In this document: one piece after another, positions 49,170-59,251 of the stretch
Position numbering within the stretch: position 1 is the stretch's first letter
Layout of the letters: each line of letters begins with the position of its first letter
DNA from: Sphingomonadaceae bacterium
Lineage (GTDB): Bacteria; Pseudomonadota; Alphaproteobacteria; Sphingomonadales; Sphingomonadaceae
Length of the DNA stretch: 64,000 bases
Direction: 5' to 3'
Assembly: GCA_021732525.1 (NCBI GenBank)
Contig: JAKFUU010000006.1
Span: 62,001 to 126,000 of the forward strand
Position numbers and translations under genes: made by a program
Notes under the pieces: model-generated
Told to the model about the DNA's origin: nothing
Database searches by the model: none
What the model saw: only the letters and a program-made list of their open reading frames with translations

Positions 49170-52100
49170 ATGATTATGCCGCAAGCACGCGCTTCGCTGA
49201 TGGCCGTCCTTGGCCCGACCAACACCGGCAAGACGCATCTTGCGGTGGAGCGGATGTGCGGTCATTCCAGCGGCATGATGGGCTTTCCCTTGCGGTTGCT
49301 CGCGCGCGAGGTTTACGACCGTGTTGTCCGTATCAAGGGCGCGAATAAAGTCGCGCTGATCACCGGTGAGGAAAAGATCGAACCGCCCGGCGCGCGTTAT
49401 TATTGCTGCACCGCCGAATCGATGCCAATGGAACGACCCTATGCCTTTGTCGCGATTGACGAGGCGCAATTGGCCGCTGATCCAGAACGAGGCCATATTT
49501 TTACCGACCGGATGCTGCATGCGCGCGGTTTTGCCGAAACGATGATATTGGGCTCCGAAAGCCTGGCGCCGCTGGTCCGCAAGCTGTTGCCCGATGCCGA
49601 GATTGTCACCCGTCCGCGCTTTTCAACGCTCAGCTATGCGGGCGCGAGAAAACTGTCGCGCTTGCCCAAACGCTCGGCCATCGTCGGCTTTTCGCTCGAA
49701 CAAGTCTATGGAATCGCCGAAACATTGCGCCGTTTGCGCGGGGGCTGCGCCGTTGTTATGGGCGCGCTCAGCCCGCGCACCCGCAACGCGCAGGTTGAAA
49801 TGTTCCAATCGGGTGAGGTCGATTACATCGTTGCCACCGACGCGATCGGGATGGGGCTTAACCTCGATGTGCGCCATGTGGCCTTTGCCGCGCTCAGCAA
49901 ATTTGACGGGGCGCGCCGCCGCCGGCTGACCATCGCGGAAATGGCGCAAATTGCGGGACGCGCCGGGCGGCATCAGCAAGATGGCAGCTTTGGCACATTG
50001 GTGGGCGAAAGTCCCGAAATGACGCCCGAAGAGATATTGGCGATTGAGGACCATCATTTTCCCGCGCTCGATATGCTTTATTGGCGCGAGGCTGAACCGC
50101 GTTTTGACAATGTGCAAATGCTGATCGCGGATTTGGAAATGCGCCCCGAAAGACCCGAATTGCTTCCCGCACCCGAAGCGCTTGATCTTGCTATATTGAA
50201 ACGATTGTCGGATATGCCCGGTGCGATGGCGCTGGCGCGATCACCGCGTTTGACCGAGCGTTTGTGGCAAGCGGCTTGCCTGCCCGATTTTCGGCAAGTG
50301 GGGGCGGAGCCGCACAGCCGCTTTGTCGCCGCATTGTGGCCGCATCTGGCGGCGGGGCAGGGGCATTTGCCCTATTCTTATGTCGCGCAGGAGCTGGCCC
50401 GGCTGGATAATGTACAAGGCGATGTTGCCACGCTGTCGCAACGGGTTGCGGCGGTGCGGACCTGGACATATATTTGCCACCGGGCCGATTGGCTGGCCGA
50501 TCCGGCAATGATGGCCCGGCGCGCCAAGGATTTGGAGGATAAGCTTTCCGATGCTTTGCACGCCGCGCTGCGTCAGCGTTTCGTTGACCGGCGCACGGCC
50601 AAATTGATGCGTAGCGCGGCGCAAGATACCGCGCTCTTGCCCGTTGAGATTGATGCGGCTAACCGCGTGCGGGTGGATGGGGAGGATATTGGCAGGCTTG
50701 ACGGATTTGCCTTTAGCGTTGATGCCGGTGCCAATGCGGCCGATCACAAATTATTCATGGCGGCGGCGCAGCGGCATTTGGCAGTTTTGTTGCGGCAGAA
50801 GGCGAAGGAAGTGAAGATGGCAGGCGATAGCGATTTTGAGATGAAGGCCGATGGGAACGCTCATCCCGCGATCTATTTCAACGGCGATTTACTTGGTCAT
50901 CTGGCCGCCGGGCGCAGTTTGATGACACCGCTGTTTAAGCCTGTCCGTGCGGTGGGCGCGTTGGAGGGGGAGGCGCTGCGCGATATTGTCAGCCGAGCGG
51001 AAGAATGGATTACGGCGCAATTGGAAAAGCATCTGGGCGGTATCATCGCGCTTAATAGTTTGGCACAAGACCCGGATGCCGATGGTAATGTGCGGGCGCT
51101 GGCCGTGCAATTGGCCGAAGAGGGCGGGATCGCCGCGCGCAGCTTTTTGGACAATGCGCTGCGAGCGCTCCCGAAAGAGGCGCGGGGTGCGGCGCGCAAG
51201 ACAGGCATTATTTTTGGCGCGCTAGATATATTTCACCATGCGACGTTGAAACCCGCTTCGGCGCGGTGGCGTGCGGCGTTGTTTGCGGTGCGCAGCGAGA
51301 CGCCCATGCCCGAAATGCCTCTTGAAAGCGCGGTTTTGCTAAAAGATTGGAAATTCGCCAGCAACGCCGATTGCCGCAATGCCGGTTATCGGCGGGTGGG
51401 GGATGAATTTCTGCGCGTTGATATGGCCGAACGGATTGTTAAAAAGGCACATGAGGCGCGGGCCAACCGAGCGGTTTTCGGCATGGATATGGCCTTGGCA
51501 ACGTCGATAGGACTAAGCGAAAATGGCCTTCATGCATTGATGCGCGATGCCGGGTTTACGCCCGCCGAGCGGCCCGAATTGGAGGATATGTCTGAAACGC
51601 CCGAAATTCATAACGGGCAAACTGTCGGCGATCTCGATTCGTCCGAATCCGCGCTTGCCGCCTGCGGGGAGATGTCCGCCGTTACTGCGGCGAATATGGT
51701 GTTGGAAGCAGCGGCAGAAGTAGCTGCTGTCACCGCTACGGCCGACGCGCCGCTGCCGTCGGAGATGGCGATAGCGATGCCAATCGAAGAGGCGTCAACG
51801 CCAACGGACGAGGCGTCAACACCAACGAACGAGGCGCGATCTCAACCAGAGGATGCTGCGTCGGCGGATGAAACGTCCGCTGACCAGATTGCCGGCTCTG
51901 CCGAACCTGCCGATATGGCAAATGATACAACCGCGCCGGGTCCATCTGTTCAGCCAGTCATACTCACTTATTGGCGCTGGGTGGGCTTGCGGCAAGTTCG
52001 CGCTCCTAAATTCCGCAAGCATCAAGCGGGGATGGGTCATGATAAAGGAGATCCGACCAAACCGCATGGCGAGGGAGCCAGACATTCTGCGCGCAAAAAC

Positions 52101-52277
52101 AATGACGGGAAACCGCGGGGCAAGACGAATCATCACGGCCCAAATCGGCGCGGTGATGCGCCTCAACGGTCAAAGCCGGAAACTCCTGCGCCGTCTAAGC
52201 CAGTATCGCCCCCATCCTCGTTGGCGCTGCAGCTTGCCGCGTTGCAGGAACTGCATCCGCCAAAAACGCGAAAGTAA
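49170..52277 (+). CDS. SUV3-like DEAD/H-box RNA helicase with long disordered C-terminal tail
   Basis: AVLGPTNTGKTHLAVERMCGHSSGMMGFPLRLLAREVYDR; TDAIGMGLNLDVRHVAFAALSKFDG; QIAGRAGRHQQDGSFGTL. Confidence 0.88.
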   Translation: MIMPQARASLMAVLGPTNTGKTHLAVERMCGHSSGMMGFPLRLLAREVYDRVVRIKGANKVALITGEEKIEPPGARYYCCTAESMPMERPYAFVAIDEAQLAADPERGHIFTDRMLHARGFAETMILGSESLAPLVRKLLPDAEIVTRPRFSTLSYAGARKLSRLPKRSAIVGFSLEQVYGIAETLRRLRGGCAVVMGALSPRTRNAQVEMFQSGEVDYIVATDAIGMGLNLDVRHVAFAALSKFDGARRRRLTIAEMAQIAGRAGRHQQDGSFGTLVGESPEMTPEEILAIEDHHFPALDMLYWREAEPRFDNVQMLIADLEMRPERPELLPAPEALDLAILKRLSDMPGAMALARSPRLTERLWQAACLPDFRQVGAEPHSRFVAALWPHLAAGQGHLPYSYVAQELARLDNVQGDVATLSQRVAAVRTWTYICHRADWLADPAMMARRAKDLEDKLSDALHAALRQRFVDRRTAKLMRSAAQDTALLPVEIDAANRVRVDGEDIGRLDGFAFSVDAGANAADHKLFMAAAQRHLAVLLRQKAKEVKMAGDSDFEMKADGNAHPAIYFNGDLLGHLAAGRSLMTPLFKPVRAVGALEGEALRDIVSRAEEWITAQLEKHLGGIIALNSLAQDPDADGNVRALAVQLAEEGGIAARSFLDNALRALPKEARGAARKTGIIFGALDIFHHATLKPASARWRAALFAVRSETPMPEMPLESAVLLKDWKFASNADCRNAGYRRVGDEFLRVDMAERIVKKAHEARANRAVFGMDMALATSIGLSENGLHALMRDAGFTPAERPELEDMSETPEIHNGQTVGDLDSSESALAACGEMSAVTAANMVLEAAAEVAAVTATADAPLPSEMAIAMPIEEASTPTDEASTPTNEARSQPEDAASADETSADQIAGSAEPADMANDTTAPGPSVQPVILTYWRWVGLRQVRAPKFRKHQAGMGHDKGDPTKPHGEGARHSARKNNDGKPRGKTNHHGPNRRGDAPQRSKPETPAPSKPVSPPSSLALQLAALQELHPPKTRK

Positions 52278-52283
52278 ACGGGC

Positions 52284-52544
52284 TTGGCGGCGGATTCGCT
52301 ACGCATCGATAAGCTGCTTTGGCACCTGCGCTTGAGCAAAAGCCGCAGTTTGGCGCAAAGCTTGGTCGAACAAGGCCATGTCCGGGTCAATGGCAATCGC
52401 GCCTTGCGCAGCAGCGTGCCGGTGCATGTCGGCGATGTCATCAGCTTGCCGCATGGCGACGGCGTGGTCGTTATCCGCGTAACTGCCATTCCCAAGCGCC
52501 GCGGGGCAGCCGAAGAAGCCAGAAGCCATTTTGTGAGCCTATAA
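52284..52544 (+). CDS. S4-domain RNA-binding protein (Hsp15-like)
   Basis: LRIDKLLWHLRLSKSRSLAQSLVEQGHVRVNGNRALRSSVPVHVGDVISLP; TTG start right after the helicase. Confidence 0.88.
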   Translation: MAADSLRIDKLLWHLRLSKSRSLAQSLVEQGHVRVNGNRALRSSVPVHVGDVISLPHGDGVVVIRVTAIPKRRGAAEEARSHFVSL

Positions 52545-52685
52545 AAAGCGCCAAAAGACATTCCGACCAAGAAAAATATTTGCCGAATCCCAACAGATTG
52601 TTGACTTAACACTTCGATCCACAATAGGCATGTCAGCGAAGCAGCGGCATTTTGACGTCGCGCGAAAATTTGGAGAAGATTACCA

Positions 52686-53024
52686 ATGACCTATGTGGTT
52701 ACCGATGCCTGCATCCGCTGCAAATATATGGACTGTGTGGAAGTTTGCCCGGTCGATTGTTTTTACGAAGGCGACAATATGCTGGTCATCAACCCCAGCG
52801 AGTGCATCGATTGCGGCGTTTGCGAACCCGAATGCCCCGCCGAAGCGATTTTGCCCGATACCGAATCGGGGTTGGAACAATGGTTGGAGCTGAATGCAAA
52901 ATATAGCGCCGAATGGCCGAATATAACGACAAGCCGCGAACCGCCCAAAGATGCCGATGATTTCAAAGGACTTGAAGGTAAGTTTGAAGAGCATTTCTCA
53001 CCGGAGCCGGGCGAGGGCGATTGA
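52686..53024 (+). CDS. fdxA: 7Fe ferredoxin FdxA
   Basis: [55 protein letters not shown]. Confidence 0.96.
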   Translation: MTYVVTDACIRCKYMDCVEVCPVDCFYEGDNMLVINPSECIDCGVCEPECPAEAILPDTESGLEQWLELNAKYSAEWPNITTSREPPKDADDFKGLEGKFEEHFSPEPGEGD

Positions 53025-53169
53025 TCCCGATTCGATTGGATATTTAGCGTTAATATTCCAAGCCGAGCATCATAGTCAGCATACAGTTGCTGGTTTATTC
53101 GGGGTCTTCTTCCGGCTATACGGCCATCGTCAAAGATGGTAAGTTGCCGCCGATTGAGGAGAGACGATC

Positions 53170-53904
53170 ATGGACCAAAATGCACAAAGTGGTTTTCCGG
53201 GCGATTTTCCGGCATGGGTAAAATTGGCTGCGCCGCCATTATTGATGGCAGCGGTTGTGATAGGGGCATCGGTTTTTATGCCGGCGGCGCAGCCCGTTAT
53301 GGCACAGCCAGCAAATTTGGGGTCCTCGCTTACTGGAGTGATGGCGACCGCCTCTGACAATGCGCTGAATAAATTGTCGCAACCGGGCGCTTTTTATGCC
53401 GATCAAGCGGTTCGTATTATTTTGCCGGGCGGCAAGGGAAAGCTGCTTTCAAGAGGCTTGAAAATTGGTGATAAATTGGGTTTGACCGATAAATTGACCA
53501 AAAGCATGAATGATGCTGCGGGGCTTGCCGCCCAAGAAGCCAAACCGATTTTTCGCAGTGCAATCGGTAACCTGCGCTTTAACGATGTTCCAGGGATCAT
53601 TGGCAAAAATGATGGTGCTACCCGCTATTTACAGGACAGCGCCGGGGGTGATTTGCGCGTTAAAATTCGGCCGCTGGTGCAATCTGCGCTCGGCAAGACC
53701 GGAGCCTTGGATCAATTGAGCAAACTTAGCGGATCAAAAAGCAGCCTGCTCGGTGCCGTTGGGTTAAGCAGCGATGGCTTGACCGACAGCGTGACCGATC
53801 AAGCGATGAAGGGCATTTTTTCCTATATTGCCAGCGAAGAAACCAAACTTCGCAAAAATCCGCTGGGTGCGGGCAAGAAAATTATCGAAATTATCAAGAA
53901 ATAA
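53170..53904 (+). CDS. DUF4197-family exported protein
   Basis: NKLSQPGAFYADQAVRIILPGGKGKL...DVPGIIGKNDGATRYLQD. Confidence 0.85.
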   Translation: MDQNAQSGFPGDFPAWVKLAAPPLLMAAVVIGASVFMPAAQPVMAQPANLGSSLTGVMATASDNALNKLSQPGAFYADQAVRIILPGGKGKLLSRGLKIGDKLGLTDKLTKSMNDAAGLAAQEAKPIFRSAIGNLRFNDVPGIIGKNDGATRYLQDSAGGDLRVKIRPLVQSALGKTGALDQLSKLSGSKSSLLGAVGLSSDGLTDSVTDQAMKGIFSYIASEETKLRKNPLGAGKKIIEIIKK

Positions 53905-54006
53905 GCGTTGAATAGCGCGCGATGCCGTTTGCGTGATCCGCACCATCATCGCCGCGTGATGTTCGCTGCAGTGATTTAACACCATGCCATAAAGACCTAT
54001 CGGACC

Positions 54007-54693
54007 CTAAATTAAACCGGCCGATCGCATGCTGGAAAATCCATCCTTGCCAATGATAATGTGATCATGGACCGCGATGCCCAACCGTTTGCCCGCCTCG
54101 ATAATTTCGCGGGTCAGGGAAATATCCTGCCGACTTGGCGCGCTGTCGCCGCTGGGGTGATTGTGAACCAGTATAATCGCTGCAGCACCCAGGTCGATCG
54201 AACGGCGGATAACTTCGCGAATATAAATCGCGGCTTGATCGATCGAACCTTCGCTGGTTAATTCATCGCGGATTAGCATATTCTTGCTGTTCAAATAAAG
54301 CACACGAATCCGCTCCGTGGTGAGATGGGCCATATCGGCGCGCAGATAATCCAGCAGCGATTGCCAACTGGCCAATATCGGCATTTCGCGCACCGGTTCG
54401 CTAATCATCCGCAGTGCGGCGGCGTGGACAATTTTGATCGCGGCGGCGCTGGTGTCGCCCATGCCGGGTTGGCTCGCGATACTTTCGGCGTCGGCGACGA
54501 ATAAGGCAGCAAGGCTGCCATAATTGCCGATCAATTGCTTGGCGATGGGCTTGGTGTCCCGGCGCGGAATGGCGAGCGCGAGCAGATATTCGACCAATTC
54601 GTGATCAAGCAGACTGTCACCGCCTTGGCGTAGCAACCGTTCGCGCAGCCGGGCGCGGTGACCTGCACCCAGATGCTCGGTCTTTTCAGACAT
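54007..54693 (-). CDS. radC: RadC/JAB-domain DNA repair-associated protein
   Basis: HRARLRERLLRQGGDSLLDHELVEYLLALAIPRRDTKPIAK; ILVHNHPSGDSAPSRQD. Confidence 0.94.
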   Translation of the reverse strand: MSEKTEHLGAGHRARLRERLLRQGGDSLLDHELVEYLLALAIPRRDTKPIAKQLIGNYGSLAALFVADAESIASQPGMGDTSAAAIKIVHAAALRMISEPVREMPILASWQSLLDYLRADMAHLTTERIRVLYLNSKNMLIRDELTSEGSIDQAAIYIREVIRRSIDLGAAAIILVHNHPSGDSAPSRQDISLTREIIEAGKRLGIAVHDHIIIGKDGFSSMRSAGLI

Positions 54694-54774
54694 GTAAATC
54701 GCTCCTTATCGCCAGCTTATGTTGGGGATTTATCCGCGGTAATCAAGCAAATTGCTATAATCTAAGTTGCAACC

Positions 54775-57700
54775 TTGGCCCTATTGCCGCATTCGTTGGA
54801 AATGATCGCGCAACCCGATTTTGATGAACCGCAAGCGCCAACAAAAAGCCGCCATTGGCTGCGCTGGGTTTTTGCCGGAGGGCTGATAACGCCGGTGATA
54901 CTGCTTGTCGCTGCTTATTCACAGCGGACGATAATTGCCGACAATCTGGCGCGCGATCAGTTAGAAAAATACGGCGTGCGCGCCAGTTATCAGATTAAAA
55001 ATATTGGTTTGCGCACGCAGCGGCTGGAAAATGTCAGCCTTGGTGATCCCGGTGATCCTGATTTTTTTGCAAAGTCGATTGAACTGGATTTGGCGCTTAA
55101 TTTTGGCGGCGTTACCTTGCGCGACGTTCGCGCCGCGGGCGTCCGGTTGAAAGGTCGATATCACGATGGCAAATTGAGCTTTGGCGAGCTTGATAAATTT
55201 GCGGATCCAGGGAGCAAAGAACCGATTAACATTCCCGACATCGGCCTGTCGCTCTCCAATGCCCGCATTCGGCTCGATACGCCGTGGGGGCGGATTGGTG
55301 CGGGGATGAGCGGCGAGGGTCTGCTGCGTCAGCGGTTTGAGGGGCGTTTGGCGTTAAGGGCACCAAATCTGCATTATCAGGATTGTGCCGCCCGAGCGGT
55401 TACATTTGATGGGCGTTTTCTATTTGATTTTCGGCGGCCGGGTCTGATCGGGCCGTGGACCGCCGATGCCCTTCGCTGCGCTTCGGCGGGATATGCGGCG
55501 ATAAGCCCGAAAATCGATGGTGAAATGCGTCTGTCGGAAGAATATAACAATTGGTTTGGCGACATTAAATTTACCGCGCAGTCGGTGCGCGGCGGTGATA
55601 TCGCCCTGTCGGCGCCGCGCGGGTTCGTGTCCTTCGATGGCAAAGCGGAGCGCACCAATTTTGACGCGCGGCTGGCCGGTTCTGGTTATGACGATGGCGG
55701 TTTAAGGATCGGCAATCTGAGGGCGTCGGCGCAGGGCTACGCAAATTTTGGCGAAGGCGGCGTGAAGATATCTTCGCGCGGTGATGCCGATATCGGCGGC
55801 GGCATCTTGGCAAATTCTTACGTGGGCGGCATCGACGCTATCGCCAGAAACGCGGCGCAAACTCCGGCTGCGCCTTTGCTGAAAAGGATAGCGCCCGCAC
55901 TCCGCCGCGCGGTCAGCGACTTTAATGGGCGGCTGCGTTATGATGCGAGTGTGGGGGGTGGGCAGGCGACCGTGCTGTTTGATGCTGCCGATTTGCGCAC
56001 CGGGTCTGGCTTGCATATCCGGCAGTTGAGCGCCGGACGTGTTGAGCAAAATGCCGGGCGCTGGGCGCTGGTTTCGCCCTTGCGCATCGCGGCGGCGGGC
56101 GGCGATTTGCCGGCCTTGCGGTTGGCGGTTGCGCAAGGGTCAGGCGGGCAGTGGAGCGGTAGTTTAGCGGTTGATCGTTATAGCGCAAACCAGGCCAGCC
56201 TTGCGGTACCCAAACTGACTTTTGCCGGGCGGCCGGGCGGTGCGTGGCGCTTTGATGGCAATGCATCGGTGACGGGGCCGTTTCCCGGCGGTTTCGTAAC
56301 GGGTTTGAAATTGCCAATTGACGGAGGCTATGATGGCCGAAATTTTGCCTTCTATCAAAGCTGTCAGAATATCGCCTTTGACGCGCTGCGCTATGACAGT
56401 CTGTCGTTATCGCGTCAGAATATCCGGCTCTGCCCCGATCAAGGCAGTATCTTGGAAATTGGCGGGGCGACAAAATTCAGCGCGAGTTTGCCATCCTTTG
56501 CCGCCGACGGGCGCTATGCCGGGTCGCGGATCAGCGCGCGAGGCGGCAAGGTAAGGTTTAATTTGGATACGGGCTTTGTCGCCGATAATGTTACTGCCGC
56601 ATGGGGCGATACGCCGATCCGTATCGAAACGCCGATGGTGCGTTTCAGCTTTAAGGACGGGTTTGCCGCCCATAATATCCGCGTGGAAACGGGGTCTGCC
56701 GATGCGCTGACTTTCTTTGATATCCCGCAAATTGATTGGCGTTTTGCCGCCGATGGTTTGCGCGGAAAGCTTGGCGGCGCAAATGGTTTGGGCGCAAGCG
56801 GGCAGATCGCCAATGTCCCATTCAACATGAGCAATGCGAGCGGCGATTGGAGCCTGATCAAAGGCAATCTGGCGTTGCAAGGCGCCATGCGGGTGAGCGA
56901 CACGGCGCAGGTGGATCGTTTTAAGCCGATGGATGTTCCCGATATATTGCTGACTTTCGAGGGTGGCACGATCAATATGCTCGGCAATTTGCATGAGCCG
57001 ATAACCGGCAGGCAGGTCGCAGGGCTTGATATCAGCCATATTTTTGCGAGCGGGAAAGGACGGGCATTGGTCGCGGTCGATGATCTGATGTTTGACAATC
57101 AACTGCAACCCGAAATGCTCACGCCGTTGACGCTGGGCGTAATCCAGAATGTCGCCGGTGCGGTTTACGGCGATGGCATGATAAGCTGGGACACGGCGCG
57201 TGATGGTGTAGTTAGCAGCGGGATATTCGGCACGGCCGGCCTTGATTTGGCAGCTGGATTTGGCCCGGTCCGCGGCCTGAAGACCGAAATGAAATTTACC
57301 GATCTGTTGGCGTTGGAAACCGCGCCAACACAAATCGCCAGGATCGATACCATCAACCCCGGTATCGCGGCGCTCGATGGCATCGTTCGTTATCGCTTTT
57401 TGGCGGATCAAAAAGTGCAGATTGAAGGCGGTAGCTGGCCCTTTGCTGGCGGCGAATTGAGCATCCAGCCCACCATTTGGGATCTTGGCGTCGATACCAA
57501 GCGCGCGTTGATATTGGAGGTGAAGGGCGTTGAAATTGCGAAATTCATCGAAACGCTGGATTTAAGCAATCTGTCGGCGACGGGCATTGTCGATGGCACA
57601 TTGCCGATGGAATTTGATGCCAGCGGGGGGCAGATTGTCGGCGGTGAATTGATCACCCGGCCCGGCAGCGGCGATATTTCTTATATTGGCGAGCTCTCCT

Positions 57701-58065
57701 ATAAAGACCTGTCCGCTTACGCCAATTATGCCTTTGGTGCGCTGCGATCGATTGATTATCAGGGCCTGCGCGTGGGCATGCGCGGTAATTTGGCGGGGGA
57801 AATCATCACCGACATTAGCTTTGACGGTATCAAGCAGGGCAAGGGTGCAAAGCAGAATTTCATCACCCGGCAATTGGCGAAATTACCAATCAAATTTAAC
57901 ATTCGTGTTGAAGGCCCGTTTTTCAAATTATTTGATTCGGCGCGATCCTTTTATGATCCGGGGTTTCTGGTCGAAAAAAATAAACCCGAAATATTGCGGC
58001 GACAACGCGGCGGCGATGGTTTGAAAATACAGATCGAGGCAACACCGGCCATCCCCAGCGAATGA
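54775..58065 (+). CDS. YdbH-like AsmA-family intermembrane lipid-transport protein
   Basis: N-terminal TM anchor, 1096 aa beta-rich, C-terminal dicarboxylate-carrier-like YdbH region, followed by YnbE and YdbL homologues. Confidence 0.85.
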   Translation: MALLPHSLEMIAQPDFDEPQAPTKSRHWLRWVFAGGLITPVILLVAAYSQRTIIADNLARDQLEKYGVRASYQIKNIGLRTQRLENVSLGDPGDPDFFAKSIELDLALNFGGVTLRDVRAAGVRLKGRYHDGKLSFGELDKFADPGSKEPINIPDIGLSLSNARIRLDTPWGRIGAGMSGEGLLRQRFEGRLALRAPNLHYQDCAARAVTFDGRFLFDFRRPGLIGPWTADALRCASAGYAAISPKIDGEMRLSEEYNNWFGDIKFTAQSVRGGDIALSAPRGFVSFDGKAERTNFDARLAGSGYDDGGLRIGNLRASAQGYANFGEGGVKISSRGDADIGGGILANSYVGGIDAIARNAAQTPAAPLLKRIAPALRRAVSDFNGRLRYDASVGGGQATVLFDAADLRTGSGLHIRQLSAGRVEQNAGRWALVSPLRIAAAGGDLPALRLAVAQGSGGQWSGSLAVDRYSANQASLAVPKLTFAGRPGGAWRFDGNASVTGPFPGGFVTGLKLPIDGGYDGRNFAFYQSCQNIAFDALRYDSLSLSRQNIRLCPDQGSILEIGGATKFSASLPSFAADGRYAGSRISARGGKVRFNLDTGFVADNVTAAWGDTPIRIETPMVRFSFKDGFAAHNIRVETGSADALTFFDIPQIDWRFAADGLRGKLGGANGLGASGQIANVPFNMSNASGDWSLIKGNLALQGAMRVSDTAQVDRFKPMDVPDILLTFEGGTINMLGNLHEPITGRQVAGLDISHIFASGKGRALVAVDDLMFDNQLQPEMLTPLTLGVIQNVAGAVYGDGMISWDTARDGVVSSGIFGTAGLDLAAGFGPVRGLKTEMKFTDLLALETAPTQIARIDTINPGIAALDGIVRYRFLADQKVQIEGGSWPFAGGELSIQPTIWDLGVDTKRALILEVKGVEIAKFIETLDLSNLSATGIVDGTLPMEFDASGGQIVGGELITRPGSGDISYIGELSYKDLSAYANYAFGALRSIDYQGLRVGMRGNLAGEIITDISFDGIKQGKGAKQNFITRQLAKLPIKFNIRVEGPFFKLFDSARSFYDPGFLVEKNKPEILRRQRGGDGLKIQIEATPAIPSE

Positions 58066-58121
58066 CGGGTCATGATATACATCGTTGCTGAACAACCGGT
58101 TCAGCGTTCAGAAAGCAGGGT

Positions 58122-58364
58122 ATGAATATGAATGATATCAGATTGACGCGAGCCGCAAAAACTGCGATTCGCCGCAATATGAAGGAGATGCGCTTTTATA
58201 CGCTTACGGCGGCGACTGTTTTGGCTTTGGCAGGCTGCGTACAGATTGCCGCACCGGACAAACCGATTGTGATCAATCTAAATATCAAGATTGAACAAGA
58301 GGTTGTGCTTCGGATCGAAGGTGCGGTAAAAGATGCAATCGAAGAAAATTCGGAGATATTCTGA
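58122..58364 (+). CDS. YnbE-like small lipoprotein
   Basis: LALAGCVQIAAPDKPIVINLNIKIEQEVVLRI. Confidence 0.88.
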   Translation: MNMNDIRLTRAAKTAIRRNMKEMRFYTLTAATVLALAGCVQIAAPDKPIVINLNIKIEQEVVLRIEGAVKDAIEENSEIF

Positions 58365-58762
58365 TGGGTAAAAAATGGATTGAAATGGCGGGTGCCGCGA
58401 TCCTCTTTGGCGCGGCGACGGCGACGGCAGCGGTTGTTTCGGCGCAATCATCTTTGGCGGATGAATATCGCAGCGCGAAGACGAGCGGACTGGTCGGAGA
58501 GAAAATGGACGGTTATATTGAGGCGGTTTCGGCCCCGTCGGCTTCGATCGCCGCGTTGGTGTCGGCGATCAACATCAAACGCAAAGACGTCTATTTCAAA
58601 GTGGCGCAGCAAACCGGATCGCGCCCCGATGAAGCGGCTTTCACCGGCGGTTGCACCAATATTAACAATACCAAGCCGGGCGAATATTACCAAACGCCGG
58701 GCGGGAACTGGACGCAGCGCGACGGCGGTGCACCGCAGTTGAACGGCCGGTGTCCGCAGTAA
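58364..58762 (+). CDS. YdbL-family (DUF1318) periplasmic protein
   Basis: DEYRSAKTSGLVGEKMDGYIEAVSAPSASIAALVSAINIKRKDVYFKVAQQTG; third gene of ydbH-ynbE-ydbL module. Confidence 0.88.
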   Translation: MGKKWIEMAGAAILFGAATATAAVVSAQSSLADEYRSAKTSGLVGEKMDGYIEAVSAPSASIAALVSAINIKRKDVYFKVAQQTGSRPDEAAFTGGCTNINNTKPGEYYQTPGGNWTQRDGGAPQLNGRCPQ

Positions 58763-58879
58763 TAGGAATCTGTCGGGCGGCGGTTGACTTGTAGGAAAGG
58801 CTCTCCTAAAGCGCGCGTGCCTAGGCGGGGTTTCCCGAATTCATGGCCGCCGATTTCTTAGCCTTAAGGACGGTAAATC

Positions 58880-59200
58880 ATGGCTTCAGAAGATCCCGTG
58901 CAGGACGGCAACCGCAACAAAGACCCTCGGCTCGATTCGTTAGACATGCAGCTGAAAAAGGTCCGAGAGGCGGAGGATATCCGTTCCGGCAAAGCCAACC
59001 CGCCCGTTTCAAAAGGAATGCGGCAGGGCAACCGGGTTTTGACGGAATTGATCGCTGGCCCTGCGGGTGGTGCGATTGTCGGCGGGCTTTTGGACCGCTG
59101 GCTTGAAACCGCTCCGTGGCTTCTGCTCACCTGCCTGTTCCTTGGAATTGGCGTGGCGTTCAGAAATATCATAAAGATTTCTGCAGAGCGCCCGGAATAA
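58880..59200 (+). CDS. atpI: AtpZ/AtpI-like F0F1 assembly protein
   Basis: GNRVLTELIAGPAGGAIVGGLLDRWLETAPWLLLTCLFLGIGVAFRNI upstream of atpB. Confidence 0.85.
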   Translation: MASEDPVQDGNRNKDPRLDSLDMQLKKVREAEDIRSGKANPPVSKGMRQGNRVLTELIAGPAGGAIVGGLLDRWLETAPWLLLTCLFLGIGVAFRNIIKISAERPE

Positions 59201-59251
59201 TTCGCCCGAATTATCTTGGCGCTTTATGCGCATAAAACAGGGTAGCGAAAC

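Noticed and set aside
56407-57411. 334-aa - strand ORF opposite ydbH-like gene
   Set aside because: Antisense shadow ORF, no recognisable family
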